Shown: positions 23,201 to 36,858, numbered from the stretch's first letter. The stretch is 64,000 bases of DNA from Hofstenia miamia (GCA_900660155.1 CABFPE010000006.1:1678752-1742751); one strand, 5' to 3'. The notes: generated by a model not told the origin, from the sequence alone. A program made the numbers and translations.

Positions 23201-26200
23201 GCTGCCGATCTTATTACCATTTAAGATTAAATGTGAAATGTAGGTATTAGTTTCAAGTGCATTCACCAAATATAGGCCTCCTGTTTAAATATTGCTTTCT
23301 TCTCATCAGCCCACATAAAAGTTAACGTGATGAACAAAATAGTGCAAAAAGAAACTTTATAATAAATTAATATTTTCTACAAAATAAAAATTTTATATAA
23401 TAGAATATCACTGACTCTTTTTGAATAAAATTTGAAATTCTGAAAAATACATTCCATTGGAAAGAATAAATATTTATTTATTTACTCGTTCAAAAAATAT
23501 TGTCGATACATCTGTTTTAAGAATTTTGGAGTTCATAATTTAGACCAATAATGAATTTTTAAAAGCAAAGAATAATATTGATTCCATTAAAATAGACATT
23601 AAATTGTCAAAATAGAATTATAATTTCATTAGGAATGTACAATGAAATTATTTCATTTGATCAGCAGCTGAGAAACTGGAAATAGTTATTTGTCTATTAT
23701 TAACCAGCCTCTAAGGTAGGGATCAAATATATTATTGCTAGAGGAGAAGGGATGAAATTTGCCAAGCAAACTATACGATTGAAGTAGCAATTGAAAGGTG
23801 AGTATATGTGGATTTAAGCAAAGAAGAATTCATTAAGCATCGTGTTTAAGATATTTGATCGAGACGCTGAAGGTACTTTGCAATTGGCTGCAATCTCAAG
23901 CACAAACGACATCCTTATAGCACGGTTCGATCTACGTGATATAGTAGCCTTGAAACTTTTCCATGTGCCTTAACTCCCCAGAGTCTTAGTTTGTATTTGA
24001 TAAAATGGATTGATTTTTGCAGTTTAATCATATTTCCACTATTCATGCAAGAGGGGATTATTAACCATATATTTGATTGCAAAATTACAAACGCAAGCTT
24101 TTTAGTAATATGGGATGTCCACAACACACCATGAGAAATGAAAATTTGTGGCTAGGGTATTTAATTACAATAGTAAAAGAGCACGCTGGAAGCAAGGTCT
24201 AGTACGCACAGAGACAACGGAGCTATAGGGGTAAGTGAAAATTTCTCAATATTGAATGACACCATTTGGATGAGACCCAACTGATAGTTTTTTCAAAACT
24301 TTAATGTTAGTTGCTATAAACTTACAAGTCTTCTGCTAGAAGAAATGGAATGCAGTCCATACAGAGAAGGCGAAGCTAATGGGAGAATTTGAGAAATCGT
24401 AGAATGTCTCTTCACGAAAATAAATTATGATTCCCTCAATTTTTAAGTAGCAATAGCATATAGGTATCAAATTAACAATCTTGTTGGATACAAGAGAAAG
24501 CTCTGACAGGAGGCTTATGAGGATAGCTAGTGATGAGGTTTTGCTTTCTTTTTAAGCAAGGGAGTAAAAAATTATACATTCCATGAATTGTAAACTATGC
24601 ACGTTGGTAGGATTGGGCGAAAAAACTTTTACAATGTGATGAAAGAGAACAATGTCTATTAGGACTACCTTGTCCGTTGAAATGATTACTGCATCATCAC
24701 CATGATTAGAAACTTCTGGCTGGTAACAAATAAAAAAGCTTTGGAATGATGTTGTGACTTCTATATCATGTTTATCGAACGCATGGTCGCAAAGCATCGG
24801 TTGAGGAAACTTGATTTATTGAAATTACCCATAATTACTGCTATGATCTAAATTTAAGTAAAAATCTCAGCATGTTCTTTAAGCTATGTTGTTTGGATAA
24901 GCACAAAAGATTGAGCAATTCTTTCATAATATTATGATCTCAGTTATACACTTCTGCTATAGAGATAGAAGATAAATAAGCTGTCAGAGGTTAAATTAGC
25001 AAATGATACTTAGTAATTCATTGTACTAATAAATGTTGTGACAAAGTTAAGATAAGGAAGTTAGTGAAATAATTGGAAAGTCTTTGTCGTATTTCTAAGA
25101 TAAACAACGAAATATTGATTATTGCATTCATTTTATTGATGGAGCTATTTTGCAGTTTGTGTCGCTTTTGTTGAGAGATTCTACTATACATGTAGATAAA
25201 TTTTATTAATCTAAATTAAAGGATATTTGAGAACTATTGAAAGATTTTAGATTTTGAACAATAATTTTTGTATTTTTCGTAGAAAGCAATATTAACCTTT
25301 CTTGTTAATTCCATTAAATGATAAATCTAGTTCTTCGATTTTCGTATTTCTTTTTATTGCCTCAGAAAACGCTCCCATTTCCTTTGGCAACAGTCCCCGA
25401 TATCTCATTAACAACACAGAATCTCCTAGGTGTTCTAAAATATAACTACATGGTTTGATTTTGGCTTCCATGCAAGCAGCAATGTAAACAGCGCGACAAG
25501 ATCCACCATAAACAATTGCAGGCTTTTTCAGGGATGCTAAAATATTTTAGGACAATGACACGATAAACAAATACATTTAAAGAAGTTATATTTTTACTAC
25601 TGTAGTAATTATAAAGATTTGTAACATTCTTATAGAGATAGTAATTCTTGAAGTGTCGTTTATTTTATGAGATGCACACTTCAGTGATAAGCCATCTTTC
25701 AATCTCTCTTAAAAAGCTAAGTATCCAAAAGTATTCATTCTTTAAATTTCTCCAAATATAATATGATATTTGTTTCATTTTTTCAATTTCACTTATTGTT
25801 AAATGCACTTAATGTTGCCAATTTTTCGATTTCTTAGAAACAACTAGAGTTTTCTTTGAATAAATGTCTTAATAAAATATCAGTCTATTGCAAGATATGA
25901 GTCTAGAGTCTCAGATTAATTGCTAATAGAATCAAATTCATAATTGTAATATGTAGATAAACAAATTTCAATGATATTTATTGTTAAGAAATTTAAAGTT
26001 AAAATTTATTATTATTTAATACAATATTTTTATAATATCTGAACTTTTCAAATTTAATTTAAATAACAAAACGATATATTTTAGGTAATATTGTTTTTGC
26101 CAAAACAAATGCTCAAGATTTGCAAAAGTTTATAAATTCTACTAAATTTAAACGTTGATTGTTATGACGCATTTGTTAATACTTAATAATAACTTCTCAA

Positions 26201-27088
26201 AGAGCCAACTAATCCTAGAGTTTAAGTGGAAATTTCTTGGTAGTTTTTACAGAGCTTCATGTAAAATGACATGTTCTTGTTGTTTTATTCAAAACAATTC
26301 ATTGAAATCTAAGCTAAGTAAAATTTAACAATAGTTTTGTTAATATACGAATAAAATTCTTATTTACCTTTATAATTATGCTAGCAGTAAGCATTCTGAC
26401 AGAAATTGTTCAAATTAAATTATATTCTCTAGAGTGGTCTAGTCCGAGTTTAACTTGATCTTCAATTCAGAGTTGTTATGAAATTGTCAAAATAATAAAC
26501 TGCTCAATAATAATTATTATTACATGAATGTTCATTTTTCAGTACTAATTTGACTACAAAAAGTCGAAATTTATAGAAAAAACTTTTAATTGGTAACTAA
26601 AAACATTTTGCACGCACTTAATACTGACGAAAATATAGCAATTTACCAGGTATATCACGTAATTTTCATGTGGCTTAAAATAAATAAATAAATGTGTAAA
26701 TTTATTTTTAGCAGTATTCCTCTTCCTAGTTTTCATTGGGTAGCTTTTGAAATTTGGAACGGATTAGGAAATGATATTAGAAATGGAAAATTTTTTCAAA
26801 AAAATAGAAAAGAACTAAAAGACATATTTTTATAACATGATTGGATAACCAAGCATGCTAAGCATTCATAGATAAACACCTATATAAATTATATATACAT
26901 ATATATATATATATATGGTCTTCGCGATTTTAGAATTGAAGAGGCAAACAATAATGAAAATGAACGAAAAGTCTATCAAAATTTAATGAAAAAAATGTAT
27001 GTAGTTGGACAAAATTGAATAGAATAAGAAAATTTAAAACTTTATGGATGATTTTATCTATTTGAAGTATAATCTAAAAACAACAATN

Positions 27089-27122
<34 letters not shown>

Positions 27123-28202
27123 TAATACACTAATTTTATCCCAGCCCACATATGTTTTTCCATTTATTTAACAAACTTGGTTTAACCTAGTTGCACGTTC
27201 TGGACATTGCCTAGTGTCTTATTGAATAAATTATTTCCAGCTTTTGCGCATTCTAAGAGATGCCTTAACCTGAACGTAGTAAGAAGTTTACAGATATATT
27301 TCTTAGAATGCGTGTATAAGCCTCACACTAAGCTTTATGTACAATGTTAGGTTATACATGAGGATCTAAGGTATATATAGGGACGCTGAATGCATTTGAA
27401 CTTCTACAGTGCCTCTGTATAACTTTGTATTATAACATAAGTAATGTTAAAGCTTACAACAAGTCTATATTGTGAATTCTGTATCACTTCAAAAAGATAA
27501 ACGCTTAAAAAAATTTTTTACAAGCTACATCCAAATGTCTTTTAGTGATTCAGCTTATATAATGGTTTAAACAAAATATACATTTTTCACTGAAATTTTC
27601 ATTCTTAACGTGAATAATGCTACAGTAAAAAGTTTGCTATAGCTCAATTTACTCAAATGATCATTGTAAGGTGTAAGTGTGGTCTAAGCTCAGGCATACA
27701 TCTAAAGCTATTCATAGCATCTATACAAATAAATTTATATTCATTGACGAAATTTTACAAAATCGCTTTCATCGAAATCGTAGGAACAAGAATCAAGTTT
27801 ACTCAGAAAATTTGGGATGCAAATAAGTACCATAATACTTTCCTAATTTTCATTAAAATACAATTTTAAACACTAATGCACTAAATAAATTGGCCAAATG
27901 CTATTGAATAAAACTAAATACCGGTATTGATAATCGGCAATGCACAAAAAATTGTATATGAATGTATCGAAGTTCACTTTAAAGTACTCATTAAACATAG
28001 TGTGTGAAATAGAATTGTAAAGCTTACTTTCGGAGTCATCACTGAAACAGGTATCTTGATAACTTTCACTGACTTCAATATTGCTTAAGGTTTTACTTTT
28101 TGTTAAGCGATCTGCGTCAGTTGATTTTTCAACTGTACCGATAGTTCTAGACGAATTATCAAGGAAGTCACTTAAATTAATGCTAGTATCTTGTTCGAAC
28201 AT
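20252..28202 (-). CDS. LRRC74A/B-like leucine-rich-repeat protein, five exons
   Basis: Exons on the minus strand are 28202-28028, 25536-25297, 23280-22978, 22715-22347 and 20790-20252. All junctions are GT-AG and phase 1, totalling 1626 nt or 541 residues. Exon 1 gives an acidic Ser/Thr/Asp-rich start. Exon 2 has the pre-LRR block (Y..AC.....P.SYILEHL) seen in LRRC74 proteins. Exons 2-4 carry ribonuclease-inhibitor-type LRRs such as IEELDLSFNGINKKGG, LILNGNKIG, LHLDNNSI, LHLSDNQI and LEILNLSNN, then LDISNV, which LRRC74A also has near its end. Exon 5 is a C-terminal extension of about 180 residues whose start resembles the EF-hand-like tail of LRRC74A. LRR proteins of this type are cytoplasmic binding scaffolds, and the specific partner is unknown. 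Introns 1 and 2 are long and AT-rich. Plain LRRC34 or NLR-type LRR proteins are alternative labels. Confidence 0.75.
21565..21819. repeat. 117-bp direct duplication flanking an N gap
   Basis: 21565-21681 and 21703-21819 are nearly identical and are separated only by the 21-N gap at 21682-21702. Most likely an unmerged contig overlap. It lies in intron 4 of the LRR gene. Confidence 0.9.
22025..22105. repeat. Possible tRNA-derived SINE remnant
   Basis: A GC-richer island contains AGAGGTCGCGGGTCCTCT, resembling a tRNA B-box/T-loop. No complete cloverleaf was found. Weak. Confidence 0.2.
23281..25296. other. Intron 2 of the LRRC74-like gene
   Basis: About 2 kb of AT-rich sequence between exons 2 and 3. 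An 81-codon minus frame at 24797-24552 reads HGDDAVIISTDKVVLIDIVL, vaguely like the '.DDA.V.S.DTDV.VL' block of some transposon proteins. Nothing firm. Confidence 0.5.
25537..28027. other. Intron 1 of the LRRC74-like gene
   Basis: Nearly 2.5 kb, AT-rich, with TA runs at 26890-26916 and 27089-27122 and a single N at 27088. No coding feature recognised. Confidence 0.5.
26890..27122. repeat. Two (TA)n microsatellites in intron 1
   Basis: TA runs at 26890-26916 and 27089-27122. The second starts just after an N. Confidence 0.9.
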
Positions 28203-30438
28203 AATACAACGTATAAAACTATTTTAGTTGGAAAATTTGAAATTTATACAAAAATACACATTCTATATTAGAAATTTTTTAATCAAACTTATTAAAAAAG
28301 CAAGGGGTGGAGTGCTAAATCGTCAGGTTCCAACGCAAATTCTTTTCAGCTAATAATAGAATATTTTGTAAAAAATTAGAAAATTATACGCTCTCAACGA
28401 TAAATTTTTGTAATATTTTGACAATTTCTGGAAAGGTTTGCTTTATTGAAGTCTAAAGATAGCCTTTATTTATTATTTATACTAGGAAACTGCCCATGCT
28501 ATGCACGGGGATTTCAATGGCGTGTATTAGATATTTAATAAATGAATAAACTCTAAACAAACCATGTGGTCTGTTTTTAATATTTTAGATAGAAATAAGT
28601 AATAAATGTGATCAACATATATTGGCAAAATGATTTTTATTCTCAATTTTAGCATATGACACCCCCTAATTCACCATTTAATATTACAAGCACATTCAAA
28701 GCATGGCAACACCTAATGCAAAAGAGCGTATAGAATCACAATAAAATCATGTTTATGACATGAATAGAGCTGAGCAATTGGCATGGTAAAGCCGGTGTAT
28801 CAAATCTTGGAAAATGAGCAGAGCAAGGTAAGTATGATATATATTTTTCCAAGTAAATGTTCTGATAATTTTCTACAGTACATGAATGTCTACTTAATGT
28901 GGTTGCATTTGTGATCACCTGCCATCAGATATTGTGAATTTAAAATTGCTAATTTTTTTAAGCAATACTTCACAAAGACATTAATATTTCTATTTTGCTA
29001 AACTAACAGAAAATATGAAAAACATTAGTAGAGTTTGGAACTTTGGGTAAAGTATATTCTTTAACCTATTCTTGATATTCTTGTAAATGATGTAGCCCTC
29101 TACTGGAAAAAGGTTTTATTTTATGTATCAAATTAAATTTAAATGTAGTCAAAATAAGAAATATAAACGAAATATCGTTACAAATTTCCATTGTTTAAAT
29201 TTCTAAAACAATATATTAACTGCTACAGCTACATACTTACAAAAACATTGTGTACAATGCACACTATAAAATAAATATTAAAATATCAAAGGAATATTGA
29301 TATTATACTAAAGATCTTGTTTGTTGAATGTGTATATTTACAGTTCTAAGAAGTTTCCTATCTTTCTTAAAGTACTTAGTAATAGTATTAATCCAATTTT
29401 ACTGTTTTATGTAATATTTTAATTTCAAAATAGTAGTTAGCTAACGGATTTGGTGTATTGTAACCTATTAGCTAATCCATCAACTTTCAAGTCCAGATGA
29501 TGCCAGATCAGACAACTTTATGAGTAGACCAAACCTAGTTTATGAACTTTTGCACAACACAATCGATTTCCATTTTTACTATATATAAAATATGAACGGA
29601 CCAATTCCATTAAGAGGTTGAGACTTTTGTCGTTTGTCAGCAACTCTAACCGATCATTTTTAAAGCATTAGAGTTGCTGAGCCAAAAGCTGCTTATCATT
29701 TTAAATGAACACTAGGTTTTGATTACATTTTGCACAGCGGGGCATCCAAAAATGTCTTTTTATTGGAAATTGCTGCTTCTTCAAACCACTTGGTTTGATT
29801 CTATATTTATGAATAGGAACTGACACAAAATACAAAAGTTCTGCTATGAGTTCCGGGAAGTTTTTCTCGGAAAAAAACAACGCCAAACTTTCCATTGATC
29901 GTGCTAGACTACTAGAAGTAGAGTGGTAGGCAATTGTTCTACTTGCTGAAAACTCAGTTCGAGCAAAAAATTCAAAATGGTTCACTTTCAAAGTATATCT
30001 AAAATTTAGACATGAAACTAGTATTTTTACGATTTTTAATTTTATCTTTAAGCATTTAACACATTGCTAAAAAATTTTTAGTATTATTTCAAAAACACAT
30101 TTTAAATTGGATATTTGAACAATATAACTTAACATTTTAGCAAAATTTCAATTCATTCATACTATATTCTTCAAATACTATAGACAACATTGAATTTCAA
30201 CGCTGCCATTGATTTCCAGAACTACATCAAGAGCCACATGCGAACTAAAATACACGTTCATATGTTTAAGACTTTAGAAAAGTTGATAAAATTAAAGGTT
30301 AATCAAGCTATTTTTTCATATCTACAAAATCAGGAAACTGTTCAATTTCAATTTTTCATTTCTTTTCCTCATTAAATACTTTCATGAACGTTTGAAAATA
30401 ACTGTTGCAAAGGGAATCTCAAATTTTAATATTAATCA

Positions 30439-30483
<45 letters not shown>

Positions 30484-31061
30484 TATGTACATAAAGCCAC
30501 AAACAATAAAACTTGTTGCTAGAGCTAGATAAGTCAGGATTAGAAATTTGATTGGAGGATTTAAAATTATTTCCAATTTACCCTATTACATTGATCGCTA
30601 TAACTACTTTTTCTACAAAAGTGGAATATTATAGGTGCGATCTAAGAAATACTACAATAACTTGTGTGCGCTTTCTTAAGCAACATTTAAATCTAAGTAA
30701 ATAAAAATAAAATGATAAGTTAATTATCATCTGTTATGCAGCTTCATAAGTAGTTCTTCGAAATAGTCTGAATATTATGAAGATATTAAGAATATTTCAA
30801 TATTATTGATCTACATCACTTAAAGCTTCTTAAACAAATTCTAAGTGTTTAAATACCAGCCACTTCATTAAATTTCGTTAAGTTTAAGTGCCAAGCCCGC
30901 TTAAATTATGTTTAGTAATCAAAATGTAAACACACTTAGAATGTATTTAATTAAAGGCTATCACATTATTGGCGGTAAAGATGAATTAACTTCCATTATT
31001 TACAAATAGCAGGCCAAATGTATAAATGTATTTACAAAATGAATTATTCATTCAAGAAATT
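28203..31061. other. Intergenic region between divergent LRRC74-like and NADSYN1 genes
   Basis: The two genes diverge, so both promoters should lie here. No clear core promoter can be assigned by eye. It contains a TA run (30440-30481), a GC-richer spot at about 28485-28520 (AAACTGCCCATGCTATGCAC) that looks like a repeat fragment, and a 96-codon minus frame (29991-29701) ending in a C..C pair. I cannot support that frame as a gene. Confidence 0.5.
30440..30481. repeat. (TA)n microsatellite
   Basis: Uninterrupted TA run. Confidence 0.95.
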
Positions 31062-31809
31062 ATGGCGACAACAATTTGCTTAGCAGCTGTGTCTCTAAAT
31101 TTGACAGCACTCGACTTCGATCGAAACTATAAGCTTATCCATGAAAGCATTGTGCGTGCTAAGGAAGCTGGTGCGAGCTATAGATTTGGCCCAGAACTGG
31201 AAGTAACTGGTTACTGCTGCGCCGACTCCTTCCTGGAGCCCGACACCGATTGGCATTCACTTCAAATTTTGGCTAAGTTAATGAATGATGACCAATGTCG
31301 TGATATTGTTGTAGATATCGGAATGCCAATAGTTCACAGAGGAGTACGTCACAATGCTCGAGTAATATTTTATAATAAAAGATTAATTCTCATTCGGCCT
31401 AAAATTGCCCTAGCTAACTACGGAAACTATAGAGAAATGAGACATTTTACATCTTGGAAAACTAATAACCAATTAGAAACTTTCTACTTGCCACCTATAT
31501 TGCAACAAATTGATGATCAGAAGACGTGTATGTTTGGAAGTGGATTGATCAAGACGAATGACACATGTATTGGATTTGATATATGTGAAGAATTATGGGT
31601 AGGTTCAAGCATTGGTATACAGCAAGGCATGGGTGGAGCTGAAATCATATTGAACAGCAGCGGTAGTCATTTTCAGGTAAATTTATTATATTTGTGCGTA
31701 GATTAATGAGTCATATTAGCCGCTAAATTAAAATGAATCAATAAAGGGCCTTTATTGATTCATTTTAATTTTAGAATTAAGTAATTCTTCAACAAGAAAA
31801 ATACATTAA

Positions 31810-31866
<57 letters not shown>

Positions 31867-33949
31867 ATTATTATTATCATTGATGTGGTTGTATGGGTAT
31901 TACTCGCGGGCACATCAGGTGCATCCTAAATATGATTTTTTCACAAACTTAAATATTAGGTGAAAAAATGATATATAATTGATATGAATTATGTCTGAAA
32001 TTCTATTAAAATTCTATAAATTAAATATTAGCACTAATAGAAATTTAATTCTTGGATACGGATGGGTATGTGTAAGACAGCAATTTTTGATAGGTGGGTG
32101 CGGCATTAATAAATATACATACAATATATATATAGAAATACATAATGTTAATATATTTTAATGTTCAAGTATTTGTGTTTTTTAATCACATGACGTAGAT
32201 ATATGATTATGTAATTTTATATTTCCCTTGTAAAGAAAATTCAAATACAATTATTTATGTATAAAACGTGAATAATTTTTATCACATATTCTCACCACAA
32301 GCAAGGAAACACACTTACCCATAGATGTGTTCAAATCCCAGAATTCCCAAATTTGCTGATAGGCTTGGGGTTGAATTCACTATATCAAAATGCTACCAAA
32401 CTTGAAGACTAATGTACCTGAATTAGAATTTCATATGTATTAATTATATTTCTATTGCGAAGTTCTTTAGATTGGAAAAAGTTTTTCGCGTGAGATGCTC
32501 GTAAACTCTACAACATTCAAAGTTGGTGGAATATACGGTCTCACAAATGTCCAAGGCTGCGATGGTGATAGAATATATTTTGATGGTGAAACTCTATTTT
32601 CATTGAACGGTAAGGTCACTGCACGTAATGAAATGCACTCCCTTCAAGACTGCCAAATCCTTTATGGAGGATTTGATCTGAATGAAGTACGCGGATATCG
32701 CGCACAACTATGTAGCACAAATGTTCAGGCATCATCAATAGCAAATGTTATCCCTTGTGTTTACGTTGACATCAATTTGTGTAGACCCATTAAGCAGCCT
32801 CTAACTCAAAATTATGTACCAAATTATAATCTGACTCCAAGCATGGAAATAAGTTTAGTTCCCGCCATGTGGTTATGGGATTATTTGCGAAAAAGTAACA
32901 TTCCTGGAGTATTTATTCCTCTGAGTGGGGGAATAGATAGTGCCTCTACTGCGTGTATAGTAATATTCATGTGCAAACGAATATACGATGCAGTTGAAAG
33001 TGGAAATAATTTGGTTCTTAATGATTTGCGAAGGGTGACTCGCGATGAGAACTTCACACCAACTTCTTGGAAATGCATTTCAAATCGTTTACTCGTTACT
33101 TGTTACATGAGCAGCGATAATTCTTCGAAATCAAGTCAAAAGCGTGCGAGTGAACTTGCTAAGGAGATGAATAGCCAGCATCAGACATTTCTCATTACAC
33201 CTGTTGTTAATGCTATGATTTCAGTTTTTACAACGTTCACAAAAAGAATATTAAATTATCGAATCAAAGGCGGCTCTCGGCAAGAAGACATTGCGTTGCA
33301 AAACATTCAAAGTCGATGCAGAATGATACTAGCATATATGTTTGCGCAACTTCATCGTCTGCATAATGGTGAAGATGCTAGTCTTTTAGTTCTCGGTTGT
33401 TCAAACACTGATGAATGTCTACGTGGCTACACCACTAAATATGACAATTCAAGTGCAGACCTCAATTTAATAGGAAGTCTTACCAAGAACCGAGTCAGGG
33501 ATTTTGTGTCATATGCTAGAGAACAGTTGAATTTTCCGATTTTAGACGAAATACTGAATGCAGTGCCTAGTGCTGAACTTGTTCCAAATACACAAGAAGA
33601 TGTCATTGATATGGGGTTTACTTATGATGAACTGGGAAGAATGTCGCTGTTGCGCAAAAATAATCTTTCTGGACCAGTCTCGATGTTTATAAGTTTATGG
33701 CGGGAATGGGATAAGAAAATGACAGCGGTTGAAATTGCTAACAAGGTCAAACAGTTCTTCATTCATTACGCTCTTAATCGACATAAAATGACTGTTGCTA
33801 CGCCATCAGTATTCCTAGATAAGACATGTCCCGATGACCATCGCTTTGATATGAGACAATTCTTATATAACACTAAATGGACTTGGCAATTCAACGAAAT
33901 CGACAAATTATTGGAAAGACTAAATAAGCCCAATCCTGAAACTATTTAA
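31062..33949 (+). CDS. NADSYN1: Glutamine-dependent NAD+ synthetase
   Basis: Makes NAD+ from nicotinic acid adenine dinucleotide, ATP and glutamine in the cytosol, the last step of the de novo and Preiss-Handler routes. Two exons, 31062-31676 and 32471-33949, join in phase 0 (CAG/GTAAAT donor, TTTAG acceptor) to 697 residues. Human NADSYN1 has 706. The N-terminal nitrilase-type glutaminase shows its triad: Glu45 in GPELE, Lys114 in RPKIALAN, Cys175 in ICEELW. The synthetase half has the P-loop LSGGIDS at 356-362, then LGCSNTDECLRGY, TKYDNSSADLN, NRHKMT and FDMRQFLYNT, all family signatures. I start at the second ATG because MATTICLAAVSLN aligns with the family start, and 12 further codons lie upstream in frame. 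The segment before DMG(F/M)TY is a few residues shorter than in human, and LGSANVDE reads LGCSNTDE. Confidence 0.97.
31725..31771. repeat. Perfect 23-bp inverted repeat in the NADSYN1 intron
   Basis: Arms 31725-31747 and 31749-31771 are exactly complementary with a one-base spacer. They lie about 50 bp after the splice donor. Confidence 0.95.
31815..31880. repeat. (TA)n followed by (ATT)n in the NADSYN1 intron
   Basis: TA run at 31815-31861 passing into an ATT repeat. Confidence 0.95.
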
Positions 33950-34403
33950 GTCAATTTAAATTTATATAATTTTGTAATCGTTGATTAAATTTATAGGATT
34001 TGTACTTTTTAGGACAAACAGGAATTTTGAAATGTTTTATAAATTTAATGTTTTCACAATTAATTATTAAATTCAAAAACAATTGAAGTTGGTAGTTATT
34101 AGTGAAAATTTTGCATAAGATGAAAATTTCGAAAAAAATCAATATTTTTATGGTAATCTAAATTACGAAATTTATATTAATTCATAAATACATAAAGCAT
34201 CAACATTAGACATTAATATAGTTTAATGAGATGGAAAATCACAAAGTTCACAGAATCAATTTTTATTAAGAAAGAAAGATCTACAGTAACTTAAATACTA
34301 AGTCCCCTCAACCTCTCCATTTATATGCAAGCATATATGTTCACGAATTATTTTGTTTGACAGTAAGTACAGTAAATACCAAATTTAAAATCTGAGCATT
34401 TTG

Positions 34404-34465
<62 letters not shown>

Positions 34466-35320
34466 TAAATGCTCAGTTGAAAAAGCTTCATTTTTCCTAA
34501 GAAAATGTTATTCGAGATCGCAAATTTCGACCATTTTAACCACTGTGCTGATAAATAGTGATAGTATAATCCCCAGTAATCTCCCACACCAATTGAAGCG
34601 TGTTGTGCCCAAGATCATGGGACAGAGTTGGCTTGCGGACTAAGACCGAAAATGAAAGAAGCGACTCTACTCTATCACGTGGTGTTGCCAGATTGTTGAT
34701 ATTTTTATTAAAATTATTAGTTTTTTGAGATATAAACATTCAAAGTTTTTTACAATATCTAAAAAAATTACAAAATATCTTTGGGGTGTATTAGTAATTA
34801 ATGTTTTGATAAGTTTACGCTAAGAAATTTTGCAAAATTTCATGCAAAGAATTCAAGGTTGTTTTTACAAACTAGTCATAAAGAATTGAAAATTAACATA
34901 TAATCACAAAATTCAAATTTGACCTTGAAAAATATTCAGGACATCCGTCGAATATTGTGCATTCATTGAAAAAGATAGATGCTGTTCAGAAGAATGCCGT
35001 TCATATTGAGATCGGCCAATCTTTTGAGTCGGATAGTCAACAAACATGATCGAGCAACAGAATAATATTCTCCATTATATTATTATTCAAAGAATGCAAT
35101 ATTGTGCAACAAACCTTAGAGAAAGACTGCTTGGTATAGACCGTTCAAATAGAGAACAACTACTACGATTTTTCCAAGACCCATTCTTCGGCTTAATTAT
35201 TTGTAGCATGCTTGTTTTGCTACATGTTTCTTAACATTTTTTATTATTAATATTATTATTTTTTAAAGGACGTGAAAAAAACTAGATAAAGCTTAGAAAA
35301 TATAAAAATAAAAAATTTGT
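33950..35320. other. Intergenic stretch downstream of NADSYN1
   Basis: AT-rich, with a (CA)n(TA)n microsatellite at 34403-34463. No gene recognised. Open frames over the microsatellite only translate it (Tyr-Ile repeats). Confidence 0.6.
34403..34463. repeat. (CA)n(TA)n compound microsatellite
   Basis: CA units at 34403-34419 followed by TA units to 34463. Confidence 0.95.
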
Positions 35321-36219
35321 GTATAGTAAATGTGGGGAAAATGGGACAGTACATTGAAATAGAACTGAAGTGTGAGGTAGGTGCTACTACAATTCATTTT
35401 GTTGATACTGATTGACGATGTCTCCGAAAAAATATTTCAAGTTGCTTTATAAAACACATTTAATTTATTAAAAAGGGACGATATTTTGGAAAGGTGGGTT
35501 CATTTTTCGATTTTTTTGTCATAATATAAGGAAACGATACATGTAATTTTTTTTAAATGAAGTAGGAATCCCAGTGAGGCATTTAAAGTGCTACACTACA
35601 CGCAATAAAATGGCGTCTTGTCATTAATTATTGGAAAATATCATACATGTATATTAGTTGTGATATGAAAAAAAAAGAATTTTTGCTTAAGATAACATTA
35701 CGTATGTAATATGGGACACTCAAAATCACTAATATTTGCAGTAATAGCTATTACATGAGTGTACTATTTCTTGTTCTTAATGGATTATATATCTAAGGGC
35801 TTGTTTCAATTGGCTTATTTTATGTTCCGCTACAACTTTTAAGGAACGTGCTTTGTCGTTAAAATCCTTCATTTTTTTATTTTTTAATAAAGTTTTATTT
35901 TCTCAAAATATAGGGAAAGATGTCTTATGTTAATGTTATTGTATCAACCTCTTTAACATAGTATTTACCTGTTTGGTTGTTTAAATAAATATTTTTTAAG
36001 AAATAGATAAAATACATTTAGTAATCCTTAGAATATTTATAACTTTGTGTATTGTACCATATTAACTTCATCGTTAGGGATGTTTTTGCACAATTGCTTT
36101 ATATTCTTTTTCCTTACGCATATGGGATTAGTTGCTAAAAAATGACCGCAAAAAACATTTTGTGAATTGTATTTCATGTTGAATGATTAAGTGTCCCATT
36201 TTCCCTACAGTTACCCTAC
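35321..36219. mobile_element. TIR-bearing nonautonomous element of about 0.9 kb
   Basis: Left end GTATAGTAAATG then TGGGGAAAATGGGACA. The reverse complement of the right end is GTAGGGTAACTG then TAGGGAAAATGGGACA, so about 23 of 28 bases match. The interior has no coding frame but repeats an ATGGGACAC motif near 35712. The superfamily is unclear and I do not see a secure target duplication. Confidence 0.55.
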
Positions 36220-36858
36220 GTTTCTTTATTTCATAAATTCTTAGTGATATTTACAGCAAAAATTATATGATAATGTTACTAAATTTGAAATAGACTTCTT
36301 AACAAATATAAGCAAGAGAAGATGTGCCAAATTGTTGTATCAACACTAATTATAATAATAATTTGTTGTCCTTCGATTATATTTGCAAAAACTAAAATCG
36401 CTAGAAACGTCTTTTAGCTAGAAAACCAAATAATAAATGCCTGCAAAACTTGATTTGAGAACAAAATCATATTGGAGACTAATTTTGTATATAGAATATT
36501 GTAAAAAATTGCTCTCAGATTAAAAACGGTTATTTAAAGAATGAAAATACTTAGCATATCAAAGAACTCGATGAATTCGTGCAACTCAGTGTACTCACAG
36601 AAAGCGACTTTGAAATCTTAAGTGCTTAAAACTGTATTTGAACACAAGTATGCACGAAGCATATGGGGGTATTTGCACAAAAATTACGAGCACTATACAC
36701 CTAGAGTAATAGCTTGGGGAGAAAATATAGATCGCTGATAAAACATCAATAATGCGTTCCATGCTATCAAGGCTGAAAACAGTTATTATTTCTGGGCAGA
36801 ATTCCTGAAATTATTGATTGTGCGTAAATAATCACACAATTAGCCTACACTCTGCATA
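36220..36858. other. Intergenic stretch, nothing recognised
   Basis: AT-rich, no supported coding or repeat feature. Confidence 0.5.

Noticed and set aside
29701-29991. 96-codon minus frame with a terminal C..C pair
   Set aside because: No homology recognised, no splice context; kept only as a note in the intergenic entry.
32881-33078. Minus-strand frame within NADSYN1
   Set aside because: Antisense shadow of the NADSYN1 synthetase domain.
34348-34643. Frames with Tyr-Ile repeats
   Set aside because: Translation of a (CA)n(TA)n microsatellite.
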